DNA of 64,000 nt from Shewanella sp. OPT22 (lineage in GTDB: Bacteria > Pseudomonadota > Gammaproteobacteria > Enterobacterales > Shewanellaceae), in assembly GCF_004168585.1 (NCBI RefSeq), contig NZ_PGVH01000007.1:39616-103615 (forward strand), in the 5' to 3' direction. The first letter of the stretch is position 1. Every line of letters starts with the position of its first letter. The position numbers and the translations under genes were made by a program. The notes below the pieces were generated by a model. The model saw only the letters and a program-made list of their open reading frames with translations. It made no database searches and was not told the DNA's origin. Below are positions 55,252 through 64,000 of the stretch, piece by piece.

Positions 55252-56443
55252 GAGCGATCCTCCGTTTGATATTCGACTGAACCACGAAGTGGTCGAACAA
55301 TGGAGCAAACAAGTTAGAGAATAAGATCGCTAACATCATGCCCTCAGGGAATGCAGGGTTAATCACTCGGATGAATACCACCATCGCACCGATTAAGATA
55401 CCGTAGCACCATTTACCTTTATTGGTAAATGAAGCAGAAACTGGATCGGTTGCCATGAACATCATACCGAATGCGAAACCACCTAATACTAAGTGCCAGT
55501 ACCACGGCATCGCAAACATCGGATTCGTGCTACTACCAATAAGGTTCAGTAATGTTGATACGGCAATCATACCGACCATCAAGCCACCAACAATTCGCCA
55601 TGATGCAATCTTAGCGTAGATGATAACCAAACCACCGATAAGGATAGCTAACGTCGATACTTCACCCATAGAACCAGGAATAAAGCCTAAGAACGCATCC
55701 CACCATCTTTGGTCGAACGCATAACTAAAGTGACCAGCTGCCGCTTGGCTTAATGCAGTAGCGCCAGAGAAGCCATCAGCTACAACCCAAGATGTGTCAC
55801 CAGACATATTTAATGGATAAGCGAAGAAAAGGAACGCACGACCCGCTAGCGCAGGGTTAAGGAAGTTACGGCCTGTACCACCGAATACTTCTTTTGCGAC
55901 CACAACACCGAAGGTAATACCCAGCGCAACCATATATAAAGGAATGGTTGGTGGCAGTGTTAGTGCAAAAAGAATCGATGTTACGAAGAAACCTTCGTTA
56001 ATCTCGTGACCACGAACAGATGCAAACAGGACTTCCCAGAAACCGCCCACGATAAATGCTGTTGCATAAACTGGTAGGAAGAAACAAGCACCGTACCACA
56101 GTAAAGTCGCCCAGTGAGCGTCTTTAGTCAGGTGAGCACCAAACATACCAAATAGGTCAACTTGCCAAACGTCAGGCGTACCAAAACCAGCAATTAATGC
56201 GTCTTGTGCTTGCAGACCAACGTTATACATCCCCATAAACATCGCAGGGAAAGCACATGCCCATACGGTGATCATGATACGTTTTAAGTCGATGTTATCA
56301 CGAACGTGAGTACGACCTTTGTTCACATGACCTGGTGTATAGAATACTGTGTATACCGCTTCAAATAGCGCATACCACTTTTCGTATTTACCGCCTTTTT
56401 CAAAGTTCGGTTCGATACGTTCGAAAAAACTCTTTAAGCCCAT
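55244..56443 (-). CDS. nqrB: Na+-NQR subunit B
   Basis: A 399-aa inner-membrane subunit with about ten hydrophobic segments. It opens [32 protein letters not shown] holds the FMN-attachment Thr. It binds ubiquinone and riboflavin and houses the main sodium pathway. Its ATG overlaps the nqrA stop (TAATG), and its end overlaps nqrC, so A, B, C and D are translationally coupled. Confidence 0.97.
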   Translation of the reverse strand: MGLKSFFERIEPNFEKGGKYEKWYALFEAVYTVFYTPGHVNKGRTHVRDNIDLKRIMITVWACAFPAMFMGMYNVGLQAQDALIAGFGTPDVWQVDLFGMFGAHLTKDAHWATLLWYGACFFLPVYATAFIVGGFWEVLFASVRGHEINEGFFVTSILFALTLPPTIPLYMVALGITFGVVVAKEVFGGTGRNFLNPALAGRAFLFFAYPLNMSGDTSWVVADGFSGATALSQAAAGHFSYAFDQRWWDAFLGFIPGSMGEVSTLAILIGGLVIIYAKIASWRIVGGLMVGMIAVSTLLNLIGSSTNPMFAMPWYWHLVLGGFAFGMMFMATDPVSASFTNKGKWCYGILIGAMVVFIRVINPAFPEGMMLAILFSNLFAPLFDHFVVQSNIKRRIARG

Positions 56444-57777
56444 TAGCCTTCCCTCTCGATCGTATCTAAACAGTCGCGAAGATATGATCCGTGATCATAC
56501 TTGCCTGGACATACGAAAGTACATAACGCTAAATCTTCTTCATCCAGCTCTAACGCACCTAATGCTTGCGCGCCATCAACATCACCTGATAACAAGTCAC
56601 GTAATAGCATAGTAGGAAGAATATCTAACGGCATAACACGCTCATAAGCACCAATTGGTACCATTGAACGATCTGAACCACCTGTAGAGGTCGTTAGATT
56701 GAATAAACGTGATGGCGATAAGTGAGACAAAAATGCACGAGTTGCAGAATACTTCTTAGCACCAGGCATTGCCCAACCAAGAAATTCTTTTTCTGTACCT
56801 TCTTCTAAAACACTTACCTGTGCGTGATAGCGACCCAAGAATGCGTGTGGCCCTGCCGCTGTGCGACCGTTCAACACTGAACCTGAGATAACACGAACAC
56901 TTCCTTCTTGAGTTTCCTTCGCCATTAGCTCAGTCATGCTCGCACCGGCTACAGTACGAAGTAATCTTGGCTTAAGGGCTTTAGGGCCACCTACAGCAAC
57001 AACTCGCTCAACGTTTAATTCGCCAGTCATAAATAGCTGACCAATGGCAATTACATCTTGGTAACCAATATGCCAAACCGTGCGATTAGCTGAAGCAGGA
57101 AGCAAGTGATGGATATGAGTCCCTACTAGACCTGCAGGGTGAACACCACCAAACTCTTGTACTTGAGTGTTGGCAGAAGGGATGTCGGCACCTTGTGGTT
57201 TACACAAGAACACTTTCCCTTGGGTCAACTTCGCTAACACTTTTAAGCCGTTAGCAAAATCATCTTTATGTTCGTTAATAATAACAACTGGGTCAGCTGC
57301 CAATGGCTGCGTATCAATTGCCGTCACAAAAATTCCCGCTGCATCTGAGTCGATGGCAGGCACTTTGCTGAACGGACGGGTACGCAATGAAGTCCATAAC
57401 CCTGATTGAATCAGGTTTTCACGAACTTTATTGGCTTCTAAGCTGTCGAGCTGCCCTGCGTCATACTTTGCAAAAGACACTTGCTCATTGCCTTCTACAT
57501 CAATAACGACAGATTGCAGGACACGCTTTGCGCCCCTGTTTATTGCGGTAACTGTACCACCAGCTAAAGCCGTATATACAACGCCAGGATTCTTTTTGTC
57601 TTCAAAAATCACCTGACCTTTTTGTACCTTGTCGCCGACACGAACTTTCATTGTCGGACGCAGGCCAATATACTCTTCACCCAGTGTAGCTACCTGTTTA
57701 ATGGCTGGGCCATTATGGATAACTTGTTCTGGTCCACCAGCAATAGGTAGATCCAATCCTTTCTTAATTGTAATCAT
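56443..57777 (-). CDS. nqrA: Na+-NQR subunit A
   Basis: A 444-aa soluble cytoplasmic subunit. ATG 57777 opens [18 protein letters not shown], the true NqrA start; 23 further in-frame upstream codons lie in the leader. [30 protein letters not shown] and [20 protein letters not shown] are family blocks. It is the first gene of the sodium-pumping NADH:quinone oxidoreductase operon, whose respiration builds the sodium gradient of many marine bacteria. Confidence 0.97.
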   Translation of the reverse strand: MITIKKGLDLPIAGGPEQVIHNGPAIKQVATLGEEYIGLRPTMKVRVGDKVQKGQVIFEDKKNPGVVYTALAGGTVTAINRGAKRVLQSVVIDVEGNEQVSFAKYDAGQLDSLEANKVRENLIQSGLWTSLRTRPFSKVPAIDSDAAGIFVTAIDTQPLAADPVVIINEHKDDFANGLKVLAKLTQGKVFLCKPQGADIPSANTQVQEFGGVHPAGLVGTHIHHLLPASANRTVWHIGYQDVIAIGQLFMTGELNVERVVAVGGPKALKPRLLRTVAGASMTELMAKETQEGSVRVISGSVLNGRTAAGPHAFLGRYHAQVSVLEEGTEKEFLGWAMPGAKKYSATRAFLSHLSPSRLFNLTTSTGGSDRSMVPIGAYERVMPLDILPTMLLRDLLSGDVDGAQALGALELDEEDLALCTFVCPGKYDHGSYLRDCLDTIEREG

Positions 57778-57807
57778 ATCCACAAGCACTACGTTGAAGG
57801 AAATAAA

Positions 57808-58008
57808 ATGCGTCCACGTCACAAAACCCTCAAAAATCAAATACATTCGAGTGTTGAGCTGACGCAGAAATATCGCAGATTTGCGATCGCAATCACGTTG
57901 GTCGCGCGCATTTTACCCCAATTAGCCGTGTATCGCCACGAAAAATATGGGTTAATTCTGTGGCAGAATTGTGAATTGTCAGCATCGGTTAAGCATTTAA
58001 ACTATTGA
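57808..58008 (+). CDS. Possible 66-aa small protein (uncertain)
   Basis: ATG 57808 is preceded by GAAGGA at ideal spacing. The product is basic, with one moderately hydrophobic stretch ([18 protein letters not shown]). A perfect 11-bp hairpin overlaps its stop codon. Against it: its ATG lies only 30 bp from the divergent nqrA start, so it occupies the nqr promoter, and I see no family match. Confidence 0.25.
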   Translation: MRPRHKTLKNQIHSSVELTQKYRRFAIAITLVARILPQLAVYRHEKYGLILWQNCELSASVKHLNY

Positions 58009-58025
58009 TAACAATTTAAATGCTT
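57991..58025 (+). terminator. Terminator-like hairpin
   Basis: Perfect arms AAGCATTTAAA (57991-58001) and TTTAAATGCTT (58015-58025) with a 13-nt loop, ending TTTTG. It overlaps the stop codon of the uncertain small ORF. Confidence 0.4.
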
Positions 58026-58191
58026 TTGAAACTACATACATTTTTAATGGAAACATAAGAGGAATCTTCAATAAAGAGTTCTGTGTAGCAAATTATCTAT
58101 CAACATCTAAGAAACTTAATCTTCACTTGCACTGGTAGCCAAGAGTCAGTATCTTTGCGCACTTCTGTTTTTGAGCTTAAAACTACCTTAT

Positions 58192-58860
58192 ATGTCTGTA
58201 CCCGACTTTGTTTACAATCCTCCAACTGTGCCTTGGCTTGATATCCTCTATCAGGATAAAGACATTATTGTTGTAAACAAACCATCAGGCTTGCTGTCTG
58301 TTCCAGGTCGAGACCCTAAGCATTCAGATAGTATTTGGACTCGAGTTAAAATGTTGCACCCTAATGCCCAAATTGTGCACCGCCTCGATATGGCGACATC
58401 TGGCATAATGGTTGTTGCTTTAAGAAAAAAAGCAGAGAGTGAGTTAAAGCGCCAGTTCAGGGACAGAGAAACCCAAAAAATCTACTACGCTCGTGTTGTG
58501 GGTCATATAAAGCAGCAAAGCGGAGAGGTAAACTTACCCCTTATTTGTGACTGGCCAAATCGCCCAAAACAAAAAGTGGATCATCAAGTTGGAAAACCAT
58601 CGCTTACCTATTTTGATGTTATTAGTTATGACCCTCACTCTACATTAGTGAAATTAACCCCTATCACAGGTCGCTCTCATCAACTGCGTGTCCATATGAT
58701 GGCTATTGGTCACCCAATTTTGGGCGATGGTTTTTATGCTGATACTGTAGGAAAAAGGTTAAGACCTCGCTTGAACCTTCATGCGCAGTCTCTGTCAATA
58801 AAACAACCTTACAGTCAAGAAGAGCTCGTTTTTTCAACACGCATTCCTTTTGTAGATTAA
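58192..58860 (+). CDS. rluA: Dual-specificity pseudouridine synthase RluA
   Basis: A 222-aa RNA-modifying enzyme very like E. coli RluA in length and wording: LYQDKDIIVVNKPSGLLSVPGR, catalytic IVHRLDMATSGIMVVAL (Asp in HRLD), LPLICDWPNRPKQKV and PITGRSHQLRVHM. It makes pseudouridine in 23S rRNA (position 746) and several tRNAs (position 32). Neither ATG 58192 nor TTG 58171 has a good ribosome-binding site; ATG is taken because the family starts just before the NPP block. Confidence 0.94.
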   Translation: MSVPDFVYNPPTVPWLDILYQDKDIIVVNKPSGLLSVPGRDPKHSDSIWTRVKMLHPNAQIVHRLDMATSGIMVVALRKKAESELKRQFRDRETQKIYYARVVGHIKQQSGEVNLPLICDWPNRPKQKVDHQVGKPSLTYFDVISYDPHSTLVKLTPITGRSHQLRVHMMAIGHPILGDGFYADTVGKRLRPRLNLHAQSLSIKQPYSQEELVFSTRIPFVD

Positions 58861-59188
58861 AATACATATTGCGCAGTTACATTTATTAACAATAAATCCA
58901 TTCGCCCATAAATAAACGTCAAAACCCTCCCATTAATACTAAATAGCTAATAATTAATAATTATTTCCTAATTATTAATTTTATATATATTTATTTATGC
59001 TTTTTTTATAATCAATTGCGTTCTTGTATGAAAAAACGTTATTACAAGTGTTAACTTTTTGTGATAGAAATGCATCTACGAAATATTTTTGAAACATACT
59101 TTATTTCTAAAAAACAAAATTATAACAAAAGACGTATATTTGATGTTTCCTATCACTATCGTCGTTCCAGTTGACAAGGAAAATAGTT
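58861..59188. other. Promoter region of the S8 protease gene
   Basis: About 330 very AT-rich bases. The 20-bp sequence at 59043-59062 recurs before the next protease gene. Nothing else was recognised. Confidence 0.5.
59043..59062 (+). promoter_or_regulatory. Shared protease-upstream motif, copy 1
   Basis: TACAAGTGTTAACTTTTTGT lies 126 bp before the S8 protease start. It matches 19 of 20 bases with 63144-63163, upstream of the next protease. Confidence 0.5.
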
Positions 59189-62100
59189 GTGAAAACTAAA
59201 TTAGCACTCGCCGTTTCGGCAGCTTTGGTTGCTTCTACAGCAATAGCACAATCAGACATAAAATTTAACACTACAGGCCAGTCTCTAAACAACATTAAAG
59301 GTACACAGGCAACTTTTAAACCAGAGAAAAAAACAGTTTCTGCTTGGATGGTACAACTAAACTCGCCATCAATTTCGGATTTCAAAAAAGGTTCTAAAGT
59401 AAGTGCAGCAAGTGCCCTTTCAAATGTTGATAATTCACAACGTGTACTAATTTCGAAACTTCAAACACTGAATTCAGAAGTAAAAGTTTTAGACCAAACT
59501 AAAATCTTGGCTAACTCAATCATCGTTGATGCTGACAGCGCAGCGCTTGATCAAATTTCCAAGCTATCTGAAGTGAAAGCAGTATTACCTCTTTATGATT
59601 ATGAAATTAACGTTGATGCTTCTGCTGAATATATTAATGCAAAAGAATTAGTAACTAACGGTATTGCATCAGGTAAAGGTCAACGCGTAGCTGTATTAGA
59701 TACAGGTGTTGATTATACGCATGCTGCAATCGGTGGTTCAGGTAAAGTAGAAGATTATGAAGCCGCTGTTGCAGCTGCAGATCAACCAGTTAACTGGCCT
59801 CAAGGCAAAGTAATTGGTGGTTATGATTTCATTAACGATGATCCAAACCCAATTGATGCTGGTACAAACCACGGTACTCATGTGAGTCACTCTGTATTAG
59901 GTATTGCGCCTGATGTTGAATTATATGTTTACAGTGTTTGTGGCGGCGGTTGCCCTGGATTAGCTCAATTCCAAGCTCTTGAAGCAGCAATGGATCCAAA
60001 TGGTGATGGCGATATTTCTGACCGAGTAGACACTGTAAATATGTCACTTGGTGGCAATTTTGGTGACGTTGATGGTGGTGCAGTTCAAGTACTCATCGAT
60101 CAAATGGTCGAATTAGGTGTTAACTTAGTTATCTCAGCAGGTAATGATGGACCTACTCCATTTATTGTTGGTGGGCCAAGTACATCAAATAACGCTCTTT
60201 CTGTAGGTGCGATGACTCACCCAGAAGGTAGAAATGCCATTGTCACTTCAATGGTAGGTGGTGAAGAGGTTACAGCCTACGCTTCTGGTTTCAACCCTGA
60301 ACTTGATTTTTCATTTAATAATGAAACTGCGCCATTGGTTTACCCTGAAGCTAACCAAGATGGTTGCCTTGAGTTTGCTGAAGATGTTGATTTTTCAGGT
60401 AAAGCAGTAATTATCGATCGAGGTGGCTGTGCATTTACTGATAAAGTACTTAATGCGCAGGCGCGTGGCGCATCATTCGTAGTTATTGCAAACAATAGCG
60501 AAGGCGAATTTTTCAGCCCAGGTGGTTTTGCTGAAGGCATCACGATTCCTTCAGTAGGTATTAATCAAGACTTAGGTAACACTCTAAAAGCTCAAATCGA
60601 AGGTGGAGCAGGACAAAGCTTCTCGTTTGTTTCTAAGTCTTTTGATGACTCAGGCGCAATCGCAACATTTACGTCACGTGGCCCATCAATTGCTGGAACC
60701 CTAAAGCCTGAAATTACAGCGCCTGGTACAGCGATTCTCACAGCACAGCCTGGTCTAGGCGATGGTCTGACACCAATTGACGGTACTTCGTTCTCAGCTC
60801 CTATCACTGCTGGTGCATTAAGTATCATTCGTGAAGCACATGAAGAACGCGATGCATTTGAGATTAAAGCTATCGCAATGAACACCGCAAATTTAGCCGT
60901 TTACGCCGAACCAATCGGGTTAAATAGACAAGCTGAACTGGCGCCTATCAGTTATGTCGGTGCTGGCTTAGTTGACGTTAAAAAAGCGGTAAACACTCCA
61001 GTTGCAGCTTGGGATAAAGAAACTAAGCAAGCTGCTTTAGCTTATGGTTTAGTGAGTGTTAAAGAAAAAACTTCTGTTACTAAAACGGTAACGGTTAAAA
61101 ACTACTCAGACAGCGACCAAACGTACACTCTAAATCCGCGTCCACGCTTTGCTGATGATGCTGACACAGGTGCACTGACATTTACTTTACCTGACAGTGT
61201 CACTATTCCAGCTGGTGAATCAATTGAAGTTGAAGTTACTGCCCATATTGACCCAAGTAAACTCCCGGCTTGGAACCTTCATTCTGCGTTGATTGGCGAC
61301 TTAACGAGTGGTGAAAATGGTCTTTCGGAAGGTGATGCTATTAATGCAGCGTCAGCAGAGTTAACTCGCATCGAGTTTGATGGTTCAATTGAGTTCCTAA
61401 ATGGCAATGATAAAGCCATTCATGTGGTTTATCACATGCTGCCAAAACCAACTGATAACGCAGAAGTAAGCTTTGTTAGCTCACAAACCGGTAATTTATT
61501 CTTTATCACAAATACAGGTGGTACGGCGATTGATGCACCTTTCTCTTCTTCTCTAATTGCAACAGATCCAATAGAAAAAGAGCGCCGTCATGACTTAACT
61601 GCAGGCTCAACAGAGTTCCTAGCAAATAGTTTCTGTGATAGTGGTTACTTGATGAGTAACACTGTTCAATTACGAGATCCTGTTTTATATACACTTCCTG
61701 CAAGTTATTATGCTGATTTCGATATCGATGGTGACGGAGAGTGGGATTATGTATCGCAGACAGGTCGTGAAGAATGGTTCACTCCTGAAGGGTCAGACCT
61801 AACAGGTTTGATTGCCTTTAACTACCCATACGGTGGTGGTCCAGGTTGGATTACTTCAGCAGTCCATAATGCTGGAAATAACTTTGTAACAACGTTAACT
61901 TGTTCAGAAAACATCGGTATTACGAAAGAGATGTTCGATGAAGACACTACAATTAAAGTTCGTTACAGAGTCGAGGGCACTTCGTACAACCCTACAATGT
62001 CAGATTCAGCTGACTTTGCTGAAGCTGATTTAGTTATCGCACCTTCAACAAGCCAAGTAAGAATGTTGAGTGTAAATGGAACCAATGGTGCAAGCATAAG

Positions 62101-62926
62101 CTCAGCATCAACATCTGACGTTGGTGAAGAGATTTCAGTACTTCAGCCTGGTGAAAGTGCACTTCTAGAAGTCGTTCGCGACCCTAATACTCAAGGTGTT
62201 TTAGTATTAACAGATACTGGTAACCTTGATGTTGAAGTAAACTATGACACGGTTTATACCAACATCATGATTAAAGAAGCTAGTTTTTCTGTTGATAAGG
62301 GCACTGAAGCTGGTTCTGTTTTAGGCCAATTAGACGTTTATAGTGGCGATATTCAAGATGTCCCTGTGAGTGGTTTCAGTATTACAGAGAACAGTTCAGA
62401 GCTCATTACTGTTAATGCTCAAGGACAATTGATTGCTACTCAAGCTATTGATCAATCAACTGCTGATGTAATGTTAAAAGTTAAAGCTATTGATGTGAAT
62501 GGTGACGTTTCTGATAATGTAACCACTATCACTGTAGCAGTAAACAATACAGCACCAGTGATATCACTAGAAAATGTTTCAGCTCAAGAAAACTCTGAAG
62601 TGACTGTTGCTGCAACTGTAGAAGATGCAGAAGAAGACAAGTTAACGTTAACTTGGGCACAAACTGGTGGTGAAGCTATTGAGTTTACCGAAAGTGAAGA
62701 TCAACTCAGTGTATCGTTTACTGCTCCAGCTGGCTCAGGTGAATTTACTTTCAGCTTAACAGCAAGTGATGGCCGTGAAGAGGTAACTGAGTCTTCAACA
62801 GTAACAGTAACTGTTACACCTGCTCCAGAGCCAACACCAGAACCAAAGAAGAAAAAATCGAGTGGTTCTCTAGGTTGGTTAGCACTTCTTCTTACTCCAG
62901 TTGCGTTTTTACGTCGTCGTAAGTAG
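59189..62926 (+). CDS. Exported subtilisin-like serine protease with PA domain and C-terminal sorting tail
   Basis: A 1245-aa exported S8 peptidase. GTG 59189 is chosen since AAGGA lies nine bases before and a signal peptide follows (MKTKLALAVSAALVASTAIA). A propeptide (~45-145) precedes the catalytic domain: Asp171 (VAVLDTGVDYTH), His228 (NHGTHV), oxyanion Asn319 (SAGND) and Ser534 (GTSFSAP). A PA domain is inserted at ~350-475. Beta-sandwich and cadherin-like domains follow. The tail PAPEPTPEPKKKK, SSGSLGWLALLL, FLRRRK is a GlyGly-CTERM-type sorting signal, normally cut by rhombosortase. Type II secretion is likely. It should degrade extracellular protein. Confidence 0.92.
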   Translation: MKTKLALAVSAALVASTAIAQSDIKFNTTGQSLNNIKGTQATFKPEKKTVSAWMVQLNSPSISDFKKGSKVSAASALSNVDNSQRVLISKLQTLNSEVKVLDQTKILANSIIVDADSAALDQISKLSEVKAVLPLYDYEINVDASAEYINAKELVTNGIASGKGQRVAVLDTGVDYTHAAIGGSGKVEDYEAAVAAADQPVNWPQGKVIGGYDFINDDPNPIDAGTNHGTHVSHSVLGIAPDVELYVYSVCGGGCPGLAQFQALEAAMDPNGDGDISDRVDTVNMSLGGNFGDVDGGAVQVLIDQMVELGVNLVISAGNDGPTPFIVGGPSTSNNALSVGAMTHPEGRNAIVTSMVGGEEVTAYASGFNPELDFSFNNETAPLVYPEANQDGCLEFAEDVDFSGKAVIIDRGGCAFTDKVLNAQARGASFVVIANNSEGEFFSPGGFAEGITIPSVGINQDLGNTLKAQIEGGAGQSFSFVSKSFDDSGAIATFTSRGPSIAGTLKPEITAPGTAILTAQPGLGDGLTPIDGTSFSAPITAGALSIIREAHEERDAFEIKAIAMNTANLAVYAEPIGLNRQAELAPISYVGAGLVDVKKAVNTPVAAWDKETKQAALAYGLVSVKEKTSVTKTVTVKNYSDSDQTYTLNPRPRFADDADTGALTFTLPDSVTIPAGESIEVEVTAHIDPSKLPAWNLHSALIGDLTSGENGLSEGDAINAASAELTRIEFDGSIEFLNGNDKAIHVVYHMLPKPTDNAEVSFVSSQTGNLFFITNTGGTAIDAPFSSSLIATDPIEKERRHDLTAGSTEFLANSFCDSGYLMSNTVQLRDPVLYTLPASYYADFDIDGDGEWDYVSQTGREEWFTPEGSDLTGLIAFNYPYGGGPGWITSAVHNAGNNFVTTLTCSENIGITKEMFDEDTTIKVRYRVEGTSYNPTMSDSADFAEADLVIAPSTSQVRMLSVNGTNGASISSASTSDVGEEISVLQPGESALLEVVRDPNTQGVLVLTDTGNLDVEVNYDTVYTNIMIKEASFSVDKGTEAGSVLGQLDVYSGDIQDVPVSGFSITENSSELITVNAQGQLIATQAIDQSTADVMLKVKAIDVNGDVSDNVTTITVAVNNTAPVISLENVSAQENSEVTVAATVEDAEEDKLTLTWAQTGGEAIEFTESEDQLSVSFTAPAGSGEFTFSLTASDGREEVTESSTVTVTVTPAPEPTPEPKKKKSSGSLGWLALLLTPVAFLRRRK

Positions 62927-62946
62927 AAGTAATTAGTAAGTTCTAC

Positions 62947-62978
62947 AAAAAAGCCTCACTGCACCGTGAGGCTTTTTT
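62947..62978 (+). terminator. Terminator after the S8 protease
   Basis: Stem AGCCTCAC/GTGAGGCT (62952-62959, 62966-62973) with flanking A- and T-runs. Confidence 0.9.
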
Positions 62979-63231
62979 ATTTTTCATTTAACAACAAGCA
63001 TTTCAAAAACCGCAACTCAGTATTCAAATTTCATCTTTGTAATCAAAGAAAAGTCATTACAACTTCCAGCCTAACCAATTAGTCCTAGCTTTTTTTTAAC
63101 TAAAAAACACCTTACAACTAAATAATTGTTTATTTCTACACCATACAAGTGTTAAGTTTTTGTTGCCATAAGTTTAATAATTTATATAAATGGCTATTTA
63201 AGGGAAAATCATTCAGTTTTAGGGAATCACA
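62979..63231. other. Promoter region of the FTP-domain protease gene
   Basis: About 250 AT-rich bases after the terminator. It contains the second copy of the shared 20-bp motif (63144-63163). Nothing else was recognised. Confidence 0.4.
63144..63163 (+). promoter_or_regulatory. Shared protease-upstream motif, copy 2
   Basis: TACAAGTGTTAAGTTTTTGT lies 68 bp before the FTP-domain gene and differs from copy 1 at one base. Confidence 0.5.
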
Positions 63232-64000
63232 ATGAAAACAAAACTCGCCATAGCAATAGCATCTTCGCTACTTACTGCTCCACTTTATGCAGGTGAATCA
63301 GCGAACATTTTAAAACCAGTGACACAGCAAGCTAGTTTTAAAGGTGTTGCCAGTTCACCTCAAACATTAAGTGGTATGAGCCACCAGTATGATTCAATAA
63401 CGAAAGAAATTACGTTCAAATGGGCTACCGTTAATCAAGCTAGCCCTAATCTGACTCCAGTATCCTTGGATAAAAGAACAGCATTTGCTTCTGATTTTTA
63501 TTTAAATCAGCTTGTCGGTGAATCGGTTACAAAACCGAACTCAACACTGTACCTTGCGCATATCCATGCACCAAAACATGGTTCAAAAATAGTTAAATAC
63601 AAGCAACAAGTTGGTGGAATCGAAGTCTTCAATAAAGAATTCAATATTCTTATGGACCAAGATCACAACTTAGTTGCTTCTTCTGGAACAGTAGTAAACA
63701 AAAACTCTTATTCAAAAGCAGCTGAAACTAAGCATGTTGGTGATGTTTTTGAACAACCAGAAGTTGCCATTTTATCTGCAGTAAAAAAACACGGTATTGA
63801 TAGCCAGTCACTAAGCCTTGAAAAAGTTAGCGCTGATAGCGATACATATCATAGCTATAGAGTTACCCAGTCAGACACTAAACATTTCTTAGTCGGAACT
63901 CCAAGAGCAAAGCCAGTTTATTTTGAAGTAAACGGTAACCTTGAACCATCTTACTATATTGAGCTTCAATCGAGTGAAATTGATTCTGTCGATTCCAAGT
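63232..64000 (+). CDS. Exported metalloprotease, FTP propeptide domain (3'-truncated by the window edge)
   Basis: An open frame from ATG 63232 (AGGGA upstream) to the window end, 256 codons seen. The signal peptide MKTKLAIAIASSLLTAPLYA resembles that of the S8 protease before it. Residues ~100-165 match the fungalysin/thermolysin propeptide (FTP) domain: IVKYKQQVGGIEVFNKEFNI then DQDHNLVASSGTVV. A further region (AAETKHVGDVFEQPEVAILSAVKKHG) looks like the PepSY-type second part of such propeptides. The catalytic domain, expected to be of M36 or M4 type with HExxH, lies beyond the window, so the class is inferred. Confidence 0.82.
   Translation, partial: MKTKLAIAIASSLLTAPLYAGESANILKPVTQQASFKGVASSPQTLSGMSHQYDSITKEITFKWATVNQASPNLTPVSLDKRTAFASDFYLNQLVGESVTKPNSTLYLAHIHAPKHGSKIVKYKQQVGGIEVFNKEFNILMDQDHNLVASSGTVVNKNSYSKAAETKHVGDVFEQPEVAILSAVKKHGIDSQSLSLEKVSADSDTYHSYRVTQSDTKHFLVGTPRAKPVYFEVNGNLEPSYYIELQSSEIDSVDSK

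Larger units (their letters stand above)
57778..58191. other. Region between nqrA and rluA
   Basis: About 410 bases. It must hold the nqr promoter on the minus strand. It also holds a short plus-strand frame with a good ribosome-binding site (57808-58008), a hairpin at 57991-58025 and a GCGATCGC palindrome near 57886. The right half, before rluA, shows nothing clear. Confidence 0.5.

Overview
The window is a low-GC stretch of a gammaproteobacterial chromosome. The mix of a six-gene Na+-NQR operon with apbE and nqrM, a large TonB receptor, exported proteases with a GlyGly-CTERM-like tail, and the yheV/yheS...yheT-yheU-prkB...crp gene order points to a marine Alteromonadales-type bacterium (Shewanella/Pseudoalteromonas-like). 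The genus cannot be fixed from sequence alone. No rRNA, tRNA, CRISPR array or intact insertion sequence was seen.

Layout. 1-5.4 kb: 3' part of a LacI-family regulator and a TsgA-like MFS transporter with operator-like palindromes; a degraded insertion-sequence relic; a divergent TetR/glutathione-transferase pair with matching palindromes; a Dnr-like Crp/Fnr regulator. 5.4-10.8 kb: two exported lipid-active enzymes in divergent orientation (a beta-gamma-crystallin/PLC-type phosphodiesterase and a GDSL esterase), then a response regulator with TPRs. 10.8-28 kb: SDR, cydC, cydD, yheV, yheS, a TonB receptor, a TIGR02444-type gene, a GMC oxidoreductase with its Tat-exported partner, yheT, yheU, prkB, two small exported proteins and crp. 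This is the enterobacterial yheV-crp neighbourhood with extra genes inserted. 28-39.5 kb: a large unrecognised protein, dnaJ, dnaK behind two heat-shock-type promoters, an AzgA-type purine permease, then an accessory island. 39.6-48 kb: pepD, a methyltransferase, a phzF-like/arsR pair divergent from an ArsP-like permease, an MCP, dinB with a perfect LexA box, and an esterase. 48-58 kb: nqrM, apbE, an inserted Tat-type flavin oxidase and nqrF-E-D-C-B-A. 58-64 kb: rluA and two exported proteases sharing an upstream 20-bp motif; the second protease runs off the end.

Most unusual region: 36.9-39.5 kb. Two diverged copies of one transcription unit lie on the minus strand, each convergent with an unrecognised plus-strand gene. 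Each unit has a near-identical promoter and a ~190-nt leader folding into serial hairpins whose loops show GGA, the signature of CsrA/RsmA-binding RNA. Then come one or two 29-codon ORFs, a conserved ~200-nt 3' region and a GC-rich terminator. The three 29-aa peptides are paralogous (MYTGNE-x-LYWQ-x-TWFNA...GGL), have ribosome-binding sites, and between copies 2 and 3 differ mainly by silent changes. I do not recognise this peptide family; it is the best candidate for an undescribed system here.

Regulatory themes: the window encodes CRP, and a close match to the CRP consensus lies in the PLC promoter; dinB is an SOS gene; dnaK is under sigma-32-type control; the LacI, TetR and ArsR regulators each sit beside their probable target.
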